Assembly (NCBI GenBank): GCA_963723455.1
Contig: CAVRQM010000005.1
Coordinates: 744,001-808,000 of the forward strand
DNA length: 64,000 bases
Source of the DNA: CAVRQM01 sp963723455
GTDB taxonomy: Bacteria; Pseudomonadota; Alphaproteobacteria; Acetobacterales; Acetobacteraceae
Direction of reading: 5' to 3'
Shown: positions 18,689-28,219 of the stretch, in pieces
Layout: each line of letters begins with the position of its first letter
Numbering within the stretch: the stretch's first letter is position 1
Translations under genes and position numbers: made by a program
Notes under the pieces: generated by a model
What the model saw: the letters and a program-made list of their open reading frames with translations, nothing else
Told to the model about the DNA's origin: nothing
The model's database searches: none

Positions 18689-19346
18689 CCCGACGCTGAC
18701 TGACGACTGGCTGGCGCGACTGGCTGACCCGACCCTGGCTGGCGCGACCTTGGGCGGCATCCTGGCTGGGGGTCAGGCGCGACGGCTCGGCGGTGGCGAC
18801 AAGGGCCGACATCTCGTGGGCGGCCGCAGCGTGCTGGATCGTGTGATCGCCTGTCTCGGCCCGCAGGTGGCGCGGCTGGTGCTGAACGCGAACGATGATC
18901 CGGCGCGGTTTGCCGCGACCGGCCTCGCGATCGTGCCCGACAGCCTGCCGGATCGCCCCGGGCCGCTCGCCGGCGTGCTGGCGCTGCTGGATTGGGCGGC
19001 TGCGAACACGCCCGCGGTCGGCTGGGTGGCGACGGCGCCGGCCGACGCGCCGTTCCTGCCGCCGGATCTGGTCGCCCGGCTGCACGCGGCGCGGCGCGAG
19101 CGCGGCGCGGCGATGGCCTGCGCCGCGTCCGGCGGCCGCGCGCACCACGTCGTCGCCCTATGGCCGGTGGCGCTGCGCGCTGACCTGCGCCGCGCCGTCC
19201 AGCAAGATGGGATGCGCAGGGTCGAGGCGTTCGCCGCGCACTACGCCCCGGCGCTGGCCGAGTGGCCGACGGCGGCCATCGACCCGTTCTTCAACGTCAA
19301 CACGCCCGAGGACCTGGCCCAGGCGGAGCGCCTCGCTACACTGTAG
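18681..19346 (+). CDS. mobA: Molybdenum cofactor guanylyltransferase
   Basis: 221 residues with an uninterrupted frame. The nucleotide-binding loop G-I-L-A-G-G-Q-A-R-R-L-G-G-G-D-K-G lies at about 25-41, and P-A-D-A-P-F-L-P carries the metal-binding aspartate. It transfers GMP from GTP to molybdopterin to make the MGD cofactor of the formate dehydrogenase. Its ATG lies eight bases inside the preceding gene, so the operon order mobB-moeA-moeA2-mobA is tightly packed. The first 20 residues contain an imperfect tandem of T-D-D-W-L-A/D-P-T-L-A. Confidence 0.9.
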   Translation: MTDPTLTDDWLARLADPTLAGATLGGILAGGQARRLGGGDKGRHLVGGRSVLDRVIACLGPQVARLVLNANDDPARFAATGLAIVPDSLPDRPGPLAGVLALLDWAAANTPAVGWVATAPADAPFLPPDLVARLHAARRERGAAMACAASGGRAHHVVALWPVALRADLRRAVQQDGMRRVEAFAAHYAPALAEWPTAAIDPFFNVNTPEDLAQAERLATL

Positions 19347-19395
19347 CCGCCGCGCGGGGGCGAGCGCGGGCGCAAGCCGATCGGTGCAGCAGGAC

Positions 19396-19429
19396 GGCGC
19401 GCGGAGCGTCTCGCAACGCTCCGCGCGCC
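19396..19429. terminator. Hairpin between convergent mobA and beta-helix genes
   Basis: A perfect 13-bp stem (19396-19408 with 19417-19429) has an eight-base loop and no T tract on either side. It lies 50 bases after the mobA stop and 12 bases after the stop of the converging gene. A bidirectional terminator or mRNA end-protecting hairpin is likely. Confidence 0.6.
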
Positions 19430-19440
19430 TGACCGAAGCC

Positions 19441-20406
19441 CTACTTCACGCTGCCAGCGCCGGACAGCGCTGTACTGCGGTTGCCCTCGAACGTGTTGCC
19501 GACCAGCTGCGCGCTGGCGTGGGTGGCGTTGGCCACGAAGGTGGTCGGGCGCGCCGTCGTTGCGGAACACGTTGTCGGTGATCAGCAGCGGTGCGGCGGG
19601 CCAGGTCACGCCTTCCTCGCCGATCGAGATGGCGACTGCGCGGATTGCTCGACAGCGGACCCTTTTCGAGCCGGTTGCCGCGGATGGTCGGCCGCGCCGC
19701 CATTCGGCAGATCGATCAGGTAGCTCGATGTGCCGGTCGGCCCGTCCTCGATGGAGTTGTCGATCACATTGGTGATCGCGGCGCGCGACTTGATGTGGTG
19801 GCCGACTTTCTGGTTGATGAAGGTCGAGTGCTCGACCGTCAGCCGGCCGATGCCGTTGGCATAGATGCCGTGCGAGCAGCCGCTGGATGGCCGAGCAGCC
19901 GCCGTTGCCGGCGAAATAGCTGTCGCGCACCAGGATCGTTCGAGTTGGCGACCGGGTCGGCCAGGATGCCGTCCTGATTGTCGATGAGATGCACGCGCGT
20001 CACGGTCAGGTTCGTGCCCTCGGCGCGGATGCCCGCGCCATTCTGGTCCGGCACGCTGGCATGGCTCAGCGTCAGGTCGCGCACGGTGACGTTGCTGCCA
20101 TAGATCACGAACACGCCCTTGCCGCCGCAGAGGTGCCGCCGATCGTGGTTTTCGACATGCCGGCCCCGGCGATGGTCAGCCCGTTGGCGCTCCAGGTGGC
20201 GCAATCGGTGTAGTGGCCCGCGGCGATCGAAATGGCGTCGCCGTTCTGGGCGGCCGCCGCGGCGGCCGACGGTTTCGCGTAAGGCTGGCCGGGGCCGACC
20301 ATCAGCGTGCGGGCGAGCGGCCGGTGTTGCCAGCATCGCGGTGGCGCACAGCACGAGCTTGAAGCCCGACTGAAGCAGGGGCAGTCTTGAATCCGAACGT
20401 AGCCAT
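19441..20406 (-). CDS. Secreted right-handed beta-helix protein (several frameshifts)
   Basis: About 320 residues when joined. GGAGG precedes the ATG. The N-terminus has a signal peptide recovered across two frames (K-L-V-L-C-A-T-A-M-L-A-T-P-A-A). The body has pectate-lyase/NosD-like rungs: N-G-L-T-I-A-G-A-G, N-V-T-V-R-D-L-T-L, N-L-T-V-T-R-V-H-L-I-D-N-Q-D-G-I-L and a final N-R-S-T-A-L-S-G-A-G-S-V-K. Such folds bind or cut acidic polysaccharides. It sits next to the exopolysaccharide locus and could be a lyase, epimerase or structural protein for that polymer. No catalytic residues could be assigned. Confidence 0.65.
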
Positions 20407-20723
20407 ATAGGAAAATCCTCCATAATGCTGCTCGTTCCCGAAGCAGTCGGCGGGGGTAACAGCGGCGTGAGGTAGATGCAACCCGCGCATCCGGACCAGA
20501 CAAAAATTGGCAGACTTGTCGTTAATACTTTGTGAACGCGCCACGGTTGAGATTGTAGAAGCCTGATGGGGCTGAATGACTTTGTAGATGATCCCTGGGA
20601 TGAGATGCTGGAAGCCCCTTGATTGTCAGTGCGAACCACCTCCGCCACGGTGCGATCACGCTTGCGCGCCCACCGTCTCGCCCCGATAACAAGGCGCCGG
20701 CCACGGGGCGCGGGAGGCGGGTC
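20407..20723. other. Intergenic region at the left end of the exopolysaccharide locus
   Basis: 317 bases separate the divergent beta-helix and amidotransferase genes. The middle (about 20505-20600) is distinctly richer in A+T than its surroundings, as expected for promoters. I see no clean -35/-10 pair and no sigma-54 element with correct spacing. A ribosome site (GGGAGG) precedes the rightward gene. Confidence 0.5.
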
Positions 20724-22654
20724 ATGTGCGGGCTGACGGGACTTTTCAGGGCGGATGGCGCGAGCGGTCGATGCGGCGCTGCTGCGGCGCATGACCACGG
20801 CGATGGCGCATCGCGGCCCGGATGGCGACGGCTTCCATGTCGAGCCGGGGCTAGGCCTGGGTCATCGCCGGCTGGCCATCGTCGATGTCGGCGGCGGCCA
20901 GCAGCCGATGTACAACGAGGACGACGTCGTGGTCATCGCCTTCAACGGCGAGATCTACAATTTTCCCGAGCTGCGCCCGAAGCTGCAGGCGCTCGGCCAC
21001 GTGTTCCGCAACCGCTGCGACACCGAGGCGATCATCCATGCCTGGGAGAGCTTCGGGCCGGATTGCCTGCAGCATCTGGACGGGATGTTCGCCTTCGCGC
21101 TGTGGGACCGCAACCGCCGGCAGCTGTTCCTGGCGCGCGACCGGCTGGGCAAGAAGCCGCTGCACTACGCCGCAGACCCGGCACGGCTTTGCGTTCGCCT
21201 CCGAGCTTGCGGCCTTCGCCGTGTGCCCGGGATTGTCGCGCGCGATCGATCCCGGTGGCGGTCGACGATTTCTTTGCGCTGGGCTACGTGCCCGATCCCG
21301 CCACGATCTTCACCGCGATCCGCAAGCTGCCGGCCGCGCACTACATGCTGCTGCCGCCGCGAGGCGATCCGCCGACCCGCGGCCGGTGCGCTACTGGCGG
21401 CCCACTCTGCGCACCTGCCGGCATGGACGAGGCCGAGGCGGCGGACAGCCTGCGGCGGCAGTTGCGCGCGGCGACTGCGGCGCGGCTGATGGCCGACGTG
21501 CCGCTCGGCGCGTTCCTGTCGGGCGGCGTCGATTCCGCCGCGGTGGTCGCCAATGCCGCGATGCTGCGCGCCGAGGCGGGCTGGCCGGGGCTGGACACGT
21601 TCACCATCGGCTTCGCGGGCGCCGAGGACGAAACGCCGTTCGCGGCCGAGGTCGGCGCGGCGCTACGGCACGACGCAGCACAACGAGACCGCCGCCGCGA
21701 TCGACTGGATCGCCGCCGCGCGCGTGCAGGGGCGGCTGTTCGGCGAGCCGTTCGGCGACACATCCTCGGTGCCGACCGAGGCGGTCTGCCGCGCTGGCGC
21801 GTCGGCACGCGACGGTGGCGCTGTCGGGCGATGGCGGCGACGAGGTGTTCGCGGGCTATCGCCGCTATCGCTGGCATCGTCTGGTCGATGGCGTGCGCGC
21901 CGCATGTTCCGGCCGGCGCTGCGCCGCTCCGTGCTGGGCGGCTGGCGCGGGTCTATCCGAAGCTGGACCGCGCGCCGCGCTGGCTGCGCGCCAAGCACAC
22001 GCTGACCGAACTCAGCCTGGACTCGGCGCTCGGCTACTACCGCACCGTGGCGCGCGTGCAGCACGATCGCCGGCGCGCGCTGTTCTCGCCGGCACTGGAA
22101 GCGGCGTTGGACGGCCACGACCCGCAGGCGCGCATCGCCGCCCTGATGGACGAGAGCGGCAGCGACGACGCGCTGGTGCAGGCGCAATACGCCGATCTGA
22201 ACACCTGGCTGGTGGGCGACATCCTGACCAAGGTGGATCGCGCCAGCATGGCGAACTCGCTGGAGGTGCGCGCGCCGCTGCTGGATCACCGGCTGGTGGA
22301 ATGGGGCCTGTCGCTGCCGCCGGATCTGAAGCTGCGCGGGGCGAGCGGCAAGCATCTGCTGAAGCGCGCGATGGAGCCGCTGCTGCCGCGCGACATGCTG
22401 TATCGGCCGAAACAGGGGTTTGCGACCTCGCTCGCCGCCCCGCTGCGCGCCGGCGCCGACGCGTGCTGCGCGAGCGGCTGCTGGGGCCGGCGATGCTGGA
22501 CAGCGGCCTGTTCGAGCCGGGGGCGATCGCCCAGCTGATCGACGAGCACGAGCGCCAGCGTTTCGATCACGCGACCCCGCTCTGGCTGCTGCTGGTGTTC
22601 GAGGGTTTCCTCGCGACCGAAGCTGTGTGCCGACGACCGATGCCGAACCGGTGA
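20724..22654 (+). CDS. Exosortase A-type amidotransferase, asparagine synthase family (about nine frameshifts)
   Basis: About 640 residues when joined. Cys2 after the initiator is the class II glutaminase nucleophile, followed by L-G-H-R-R-L-A-I-V-D and F-N-G-E-I-Y-N-F. The C-terminal synthetase domain has the PPi loop L-S-G-G-V-D-S and V-A-L-S-G-D-G-G-D-E. This is the layout of the asparagine-synthase-like amidotransferases found in XrtA/PEP-CTERM exopolysaccharide loci, thought to amidate a sugar acid or modify a precursor. Frame breaks occur near 20745, 21185, 21252, 21670, 21800, 21910, 21945, 22460 and near the C-terminus. Both insertions and deletions occur, and there is no clear nonsense mutation. 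Confidence 0.8.
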
Positions 22655-22663
22655 TCGCGTCGC

Positions 22664-24840
22664 ATGAGCCGAGATCTGCCTGGTCGGCGCAGGCTCGATT
22701 TCGCGCGCGCATGCCGAGGCCATCGCGACCCTGCGCCGGCCACGCCGTGACTTGCGTGGTCGATCCGAACATCGCCGCGGCGAGCCGCCGCGCGCAGGTC
22801 GATCCGCGGCGAGAAGTTGCAGGTGTTCGGCTCGGTCGGCCGAAGCGCTGGCGCGCGGACGCTTTCGACCGTGCGCATGTGCTGGTGCCGCCGCCGCTGC
22901 ACGAGGAAGTTGCCGTCGCGCTGCTGGCAGGCCGGCAAGCCGGTGTTGCTGGAAAAGCCGATGGCCACCGGCCAGCGCCGCGCGTGCGAGCGGCTGATCG
23001 CGCAAGCCGCGGCCATCCGGCGCGCCGCTGGGGGTGAACCAGAATTTCGTGCTACCACCCGGCCTTCGTGCAGGCTGCGCGAGCTGGTCGAGAGCGGCGC
23101 GCTGGGGCGGCCGAGCTTCGTGACCTGCATCTACAACGTGCCGTTGCGGCAGATGGCGGCGCGGCAGTTCGGCCACTGGATGTTTCTGCAGCCCGATCGA
23201 ACATCCTGCTGGAACAGGCGGTGCATCCGCTGTCGCAGATCGCGGCTCTGGCGGGCGCCTATCGGGGACGGTGCAGGCGACGTCGCGGGTCCGGCGCATG
23301 GAGATCGCGCCAGGAGCGTGCCGTTCTATCCGTCGCTGACGCGCCATCCTGCGCTGGCGCAACGACTGCCGGCGTCAGCTGCGCTTCGCGGTGGGCCAGA
23401 CCTTCCCGTTCTGGCAGGTCAGCGTCGATGTGCGACGACGGCGTGGCGGTGGCCGACATGCTGGCCAACCGGCTGTTGCGCTATGGCCGCACGCGCTGGC
23501 TGGAGGTGTCGGACGCACTGCTGTCCGGCCTGTCCACCGCCGGCGGACTGGCGCGCGACAGCTTGGCCAACGCCGCCGGCACGGTGCTGTCCGCTGCTGA
23601 AGCTGCGGCCGCGCAGCGATCCGTTCTTTCGCAGCATGCGCGACAGCATCGCGGCGTTCCACGCGGCGGTGGATGCAGGCCGCGCGCCGGCGCTGGACGG
23701 ACAATTCGGGGCCGATCTGGTGGCCGCCTGCGAGCGCCTGGCGCATGCGGCGTTTCCGGTCGGCCGCGCGCCGGCACCGTGCGCCCGCGCCGTCGCCTGC
23801 GCCGCAGCCGCTGCGGGGCCGTCGACGTGGCGGTGCTGGGCGGCACCGGCTTCATTGGCACGCATGTGGTCGCAGCAGCTGCTCGACGGCGGGGCGGACG
23901 CGTCTCGGTGATGGCGCGCGACGTGCGCAACCTGCCGCGCGCTGTTCGACGATCCGCAAGGTGGAGCTGCAGCAGGGCGACATCGGGGACGCCGAGGCGG
24001 TCGCGCGACGCCATCGGCGCGTGCCCCGGTCGTGGTCAATCTCGCGCATGGCGGCGGCGGCGAGACATTGGAGGCGATGCGCGACGCCATGGTGGGCGGG
24101 GCGGAGACGGTCGCGCGCGTCTGCCTCGGCCGCGGGCACCCGGCGGTTGCTGCATGTCGGCTCGATCGCCTCGCTGTATCTCGGCCCGCAAGCCGAGCGC
24201 CGTCACCGGCGCCACGCCGCCCGACCCGCAGCCCGAGCAGCGCGCCGACTACGCGCGGGCCAAGGTGCTGTGCGACCGGCTGCTGCTGCAGCATGCATGC
24301 GCACGGACGGGCTGCCGGTCGTGCATCCTGCGGCCCGGCCTGGTGGTGGGGGAGGGCGGCTCGCCGTTTCATAGCGGCGTCGGTTTCTATAACACCGAGC
24401 AGCATTGCATCGGCTGGAACGCCGGCACGCAATCCGCTGCCGTTCGTGCTGGCGGACGACGTGGCCGCAGCGATCGTGCTCGCCTGCACCGCGCCGGGCA
24501 TCGAGGGCAGATGCTACAACCTGGTCGGCGATGTGCGGCTGACCGCGCGCGAGTATATCGCGGCCCTCGGCCAGGCGCTGGGGCGGCCGCTGCAATACCA
24601 CCCGCAGTCGCCGCGCCTGCTGTGGCTGGAGGACAGCGGCAAGTGGGCTCGTCAAGCGCGGCGACCGGGCGGCAGGTCGCGGCCGCCCAGCCAGCGCGAC
24701 TTCCTGTCGCGCGGGCTGATGGCGCGCTTCGACTGCGCCGACGCCGCGCGCGATCTCGGCTGGCAGCCGGTCGCGCGACCGCGAGACGTTCGTGCGGCGG
24801 CGCCATTGCCGTGCACGCGCCGCACGCCTCCCGCCCCTGA
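22664..24840 (+). CDS. Gfo/Idh/MocA oxidoreductase fused to NAD-dependent epimerase (many frameshifts)
   Basis: About 720 residues when joined. The N-terminal half is a Gfo/Idh/MocA dehydrogenase: Rossmann start L-V-G-A-G-S-I-S-R-A-H, then V-L-L-E-K-P-M-A-T and E-Q-A-V-H-P-L-S-Q. After a proline-rich linker at about 23790-23825 a second Rossmann domain begins, V-A-V-L-G-G-T-G-F-I-G, with Y-A-R-A-K as the SDR-type tyrosine-lysine pair and later L-R-P-G-L-V-V-G-E-G. No stop could be placed between the halves, so I read a fusion; two genes remain possible given the damage. It probably makes a nucleotide-sugar precursor for the exopolysaccharide. The first break is an extra C five bases after the ATG. 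Confidence 0.65.
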
Positions 24841-26055
24841 TGTCGCCGCCTGGCCCCGCTGCTGCTGCACGTCTTTCCGACCTTCGCGACCGGCGGCGCC
24901 GCAGGTGCGGTTCGCAGCGATCGCCAACCGCTTCGGGCGCGCGTGGCGGCACGCGATCATGGCGATGGACGGCAATGTGTCGTGCCGCGAACGGCTCGAT
25001 GCCGGCGCTGGATGTGGAGTTTCCCCGAGGTCGCGCTGCGCAAGGGCGACACGCTCGGCAATATCACGGCCGCTCCGCGCGGCCCTGCGCGCGCTGCGGC
25101 CGGACGTGCTGGTGACCAGCAACTGGGGCACGATCGAATGGGCGCTGGCCAACGCCCTGCCGCTGACCCGGACGCTGGTGCGCCATGTGCATACCGAGGA
25201 CGGCTTCGGCCCCGAGGAACAGGATCCGCCAATTGCCGCGCCGCGTCTGGCTGCGCCGGCTGGCGCTGCGCCGCGCGACCGTCGTGGTGCCGTCGCGCAC
25301 ACTGCGAGACGATCGCCACGGAAGGTCTGGCGGCTTGACCGCGCCGCGTGCGCTATGTGCCGAACGGGATCGACCTGGCGCGCTTCGCCGGCGCCGCGCC
25401 GCCTGCGCCCGCTCCGGACGGCGACATGGCGGTGATCGGGACCGTCGCGGCGCTGCGGCCGGAGAAGAACCTTGCGCGGCTGCTGCGCGCCTTCGCGCTG
25501 CTGTCCGGCAAGATGGCGGCGCGGCTGGTCATCGTCGGCGACGGGCCGGAGCGCGGGGCGCTGCAGGAGCTGGCCGGCACGTCTCGGCGTGGCCGGCCGC
25601 GTCGCGTTCGCCGGCCATCTGCCGCGGCCGGAGCAGCCTATGCGGGTTCGACGTGTTCGCGCTGTCGTCGGACACCGAGCAGATGCCGCTCTCGGTGCTG
25701 GAGGCGATGGCGGCCGGGCTGCCGGTCGCCGCGACCGATGTGGGCGACGTCGCGGCCATGCTGTCCGAGCGAGAACCGCGGCTTCGTCGTGGCGCCGGCG
25801 ATGACGGCGCTGGCCGGCGGCGCTGCGGACCTGCTGGCCGACGCCGGGTTGCGCCGTGTCGCTGGGCGCCGCGAACCGCGCGCGGGCCGAGCGCGACTAC
25901 GACAGGAAACGCATGTTCCAGACCTATGCCGCGCTGTTCGCCCGCGCCTGGCGAGGCCAGCGTCAGCAGATCGCGCGGGTCGCCGGGCAGGCCGCCCAGC
26001 TCTGTCGAAGAAATACGCGGCACAACCCGTCGATCCGCCCCAGGAACACGCGTAG
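24840..26055 (+). CDS. Glycosyltransferase, GT4 family (several frameshifts)
   Basis: About 380-400 residues when joined. The N-terminal donor-side start is F-P-T-F-A-T-G-G-A-Q-V-R, then R-H-V-H-T-E-D. The C-terminal GT4 domain has V-P-N-G-I-D-L-A-R-F, I-G-T-V-A-A-L-R-P-E-K-N, V-G-D-G-P-E-R and E-Q-M-P-L-S-V-L-E-A-M-A-A-G-L-P-V. Its ATG overlaps the stop of the preceding gene. It would add a sugar to the lipid-linked exopolysaccharide repeat unit in the cytoplasm. The 3' end is uncertain: the nearest plus-strand stop in any frame is at 26053, which means about 90 bases of overlap with the converging deacetylase gene. Confidence 0.75.
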
Positions 26056-26989
26056 CAGGTCCGGCGGCGGTGCGCACATAGGGCGTGTGGCCGGGCGCCA
26101 GCGACGGGCTGTGATAATGCATCACGAACAGTCGCTGTCCGCGCGCCAGCCATGCTGCGCACCAGCGCCAGCTGCCGGGGCAGGCGACGCCCTCCGGCGT
26201 GAGCGTCGCCTGGCGCAGCAGGCGCAGTCTCGTCCAGCACGCCGCGCATGTGCATGCGGCGTGCGGCCCGGGCTGCCCAGCGGGCGGGCGAGCCGCGGCT
26301 CCCACCCCGACAGGCACCCGACATGGCCGCGCGTCATCGGCACGGAGACACGCCCTGGCCCGCGGATGGCGCGGTCGCCACGTAGGGCGTGGGCCGCATC
26401 TGCCGGAAATCGGGTCCGCCGCGCGCCGACAGGTCGGCGCCGGGCAGCACGCTGAAATCCACGCCGATGCCGTGTCGGGCGATCAGCCCGATGGTCGTCG
26501 GGGCCGATGCCGTAGCGCCCGGCCTTGTAGAAGCGCGGACTGATGCCGAAGCTGGCCGTGCGATCACGGCCAGCAGCTGCTCCAGCTTGCGCGCCTCGGT
26601 CCGCGCGGCGAGGTTGCCGGGATAGGAGTTGAAGGTGCTCACGGCCTCGTCGAAGGGCGGATTGGTCCAGGGATGCAGATGCGCGCCGATCTCGCAGTCG
26701 CCGCGCTCCATGATGGCGCGCAGCGGCCGCCAGCCGTCCGGCTGCGACGCGACCGGGTAGTCGACCACATAGACCGGGCGCACGCCGTAGCCGGCGGAAG
26801 ATGGCCTGCGCGCGTTCCTGTGCCGCGATCGAGGCGACCTGGTCAGATTGCGGGCGAACGGGCGGCTGCCAGTCGAACTCCGCCTCGGTATCGACGACCA
26901 CGTACAGGCGCGGCTTCTGCGTCCGGATCGATCGGCAGCGGCCGGTACTCGACGTCGAGCAGCCGCACCGGGCGCGCATGCGGCGTCAT
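25963..26989 (-). CDS. Polysaccharide deacetylase, WalW-like (several frameshifts)
   Basis: About 340 residues when joined. NodB-homology features are V-V-V-D-T-E-A-E-F-D-W near residue 30, I-G-A-H-L-H-P-W-T-N-P-P, F-N-S-Y-P-G-N-L, F-Y-K-A-G-R-Y-G-I and later V-M-H-Y-H-S-P-S-L. It differs from the deacetylase at 43377 and looks like the WalW family of surface-polysaccharide clusters. The ATG overlaps the stop of the upstream glycosyltransferase (ATGA), so it ends the minus-strand exopolysaccharide operon. It would remove acetyl groups from the polymer or a precursor. The exact C-terminus is doubtful. Confidence 0.68.
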
Positions 26990-28198
26990 CGCGGCTGCAG
27001 CACGCGGCGGAACACATCGAGCTGGCCGGCGCTGGTCTCCGCCCAGCCGAACCGTTCGGCATAGGCGCGGGTGGCCGCGCGGTCCGGAGGTGCCGCAAGC
27101 AGGTCGCGTACCGCCTCGGCGATGCCCTCGGGGCGTATTGCGGGCGCGATCACGCCGGCAGCGCGCGACTGCACGACCTGCGGATTGCCGGGGATCGGGC
27201 TGGCAACGACCGGGGTGCCGCAGGCCATCGATTCCAGCAGCACGTTCGCCCAGCCCTCGCGCGACGAGGCCAGCACCATCGCGTCCGCGGCGGTGTAATA
27301 GGCCGGCAGCTCCGCGTGCGGCCGGGCGCCCAGCGAAGCGCACCCGCCCGGCCACGCCCAGCCGGGCGGCCAGGGCCTGCAGCTCGGCCGCGCAGCGGGC
27401 CTTCGCCGACGAGCAGCAGCGTCGACGCCGGGCAGCCCGGCACAGCGCCGCGATGGTGCGGTCATGGCCCTTGCGCGCGATCAGGTGGCCGACCGAGATC
27501 AGGGTGGGGCCGTCCAGCTGCAAGCGCCGCTCGCGCGGCGGCGCGATCGGCGACCGGGCGGAAGGTCTCGGCATCGACGCCGTTGCGCAGCACCCGCACC
27601 CGGTCGGGCGGGGCGCCCAGCTCGACCAGCCGTTCGGCCAGCGGCGCGCTGACGGCGATCAGCGCATCGGCCCGCGCCACCGCCCAGCGGATCAGCCGGT
27701 TCGGCATGGCGTGGTCCGGCAACTGCGTCACGTCCGAGCCACGCGCGGTGATCACCACGGGGCGGCCGAAGGTCTGCCCATACGCACCGCCGCCACGCCG
27801 TCGGGATAGACGTAGTGGGCGTCGATGGCGTCGAACGTCATGCCCGTTGGCCAGCATCCGCCGCGCAGCGGCGAGTGCCGGCGGCATGCAGCAGCGCTGG
27901 GGCCGCCGACATGCCGAGCTTTGGGATCGCCAGGAAACGGGGATGGGCCACCGCCAGCCCGTGCCGCTGCTCGCGCGCGGGCACCTGCGGCGAGCCGCCG
28001 CCAGTGGGCCGGGCCGGGCGCCCGGCCGGAAAGAACGGCACCGGGGCCAGCACGGTGCTGGCCGCCTGCCCGGTGGCGACAAGGTGGCGCAGCCGGTTCT
28101 CGACGAAAACCCCATGAGTGGGCTGCGCGGCGTTCGGGTACAGGGTGGTGAAGGTCAGCAGCCGCAGGGGCGGCCCCTGCGCGCCCGGCAGGCTGCAT
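26986..28198 (-). CDS. Glycosyltransferase, GT4 family (several frameshifts)
   Basis: About 400 residues when joined. The N-terminal part reads L-T-F-T-T-L-Y-P-N and H-G-V-F-V-E-N-R-L-R, a common opening of exopolysaccharide GT4 enzymes. It continues with D-A-H-Y-V-Y-P-D-G-V-A, T-A-R-G-S-D-V, V-L-R-N-G-V-D, S-V-G-H-L-I-A-R-K-G-H-D and the donor-binding E-G-W-A-N-V-L-L-E-S-M-A-C-G-T-P-V-V. It lies between prsT and the deacetylase on the same strand and overlaps the deacetylase start by four bases. It probably adds one sugar of the repeat unit on the cytoplasmic side. Confidence 0.78.
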
Positions 28199-28219
28199 GG
28201 AGCGGCTCGCAGCGTTCAG

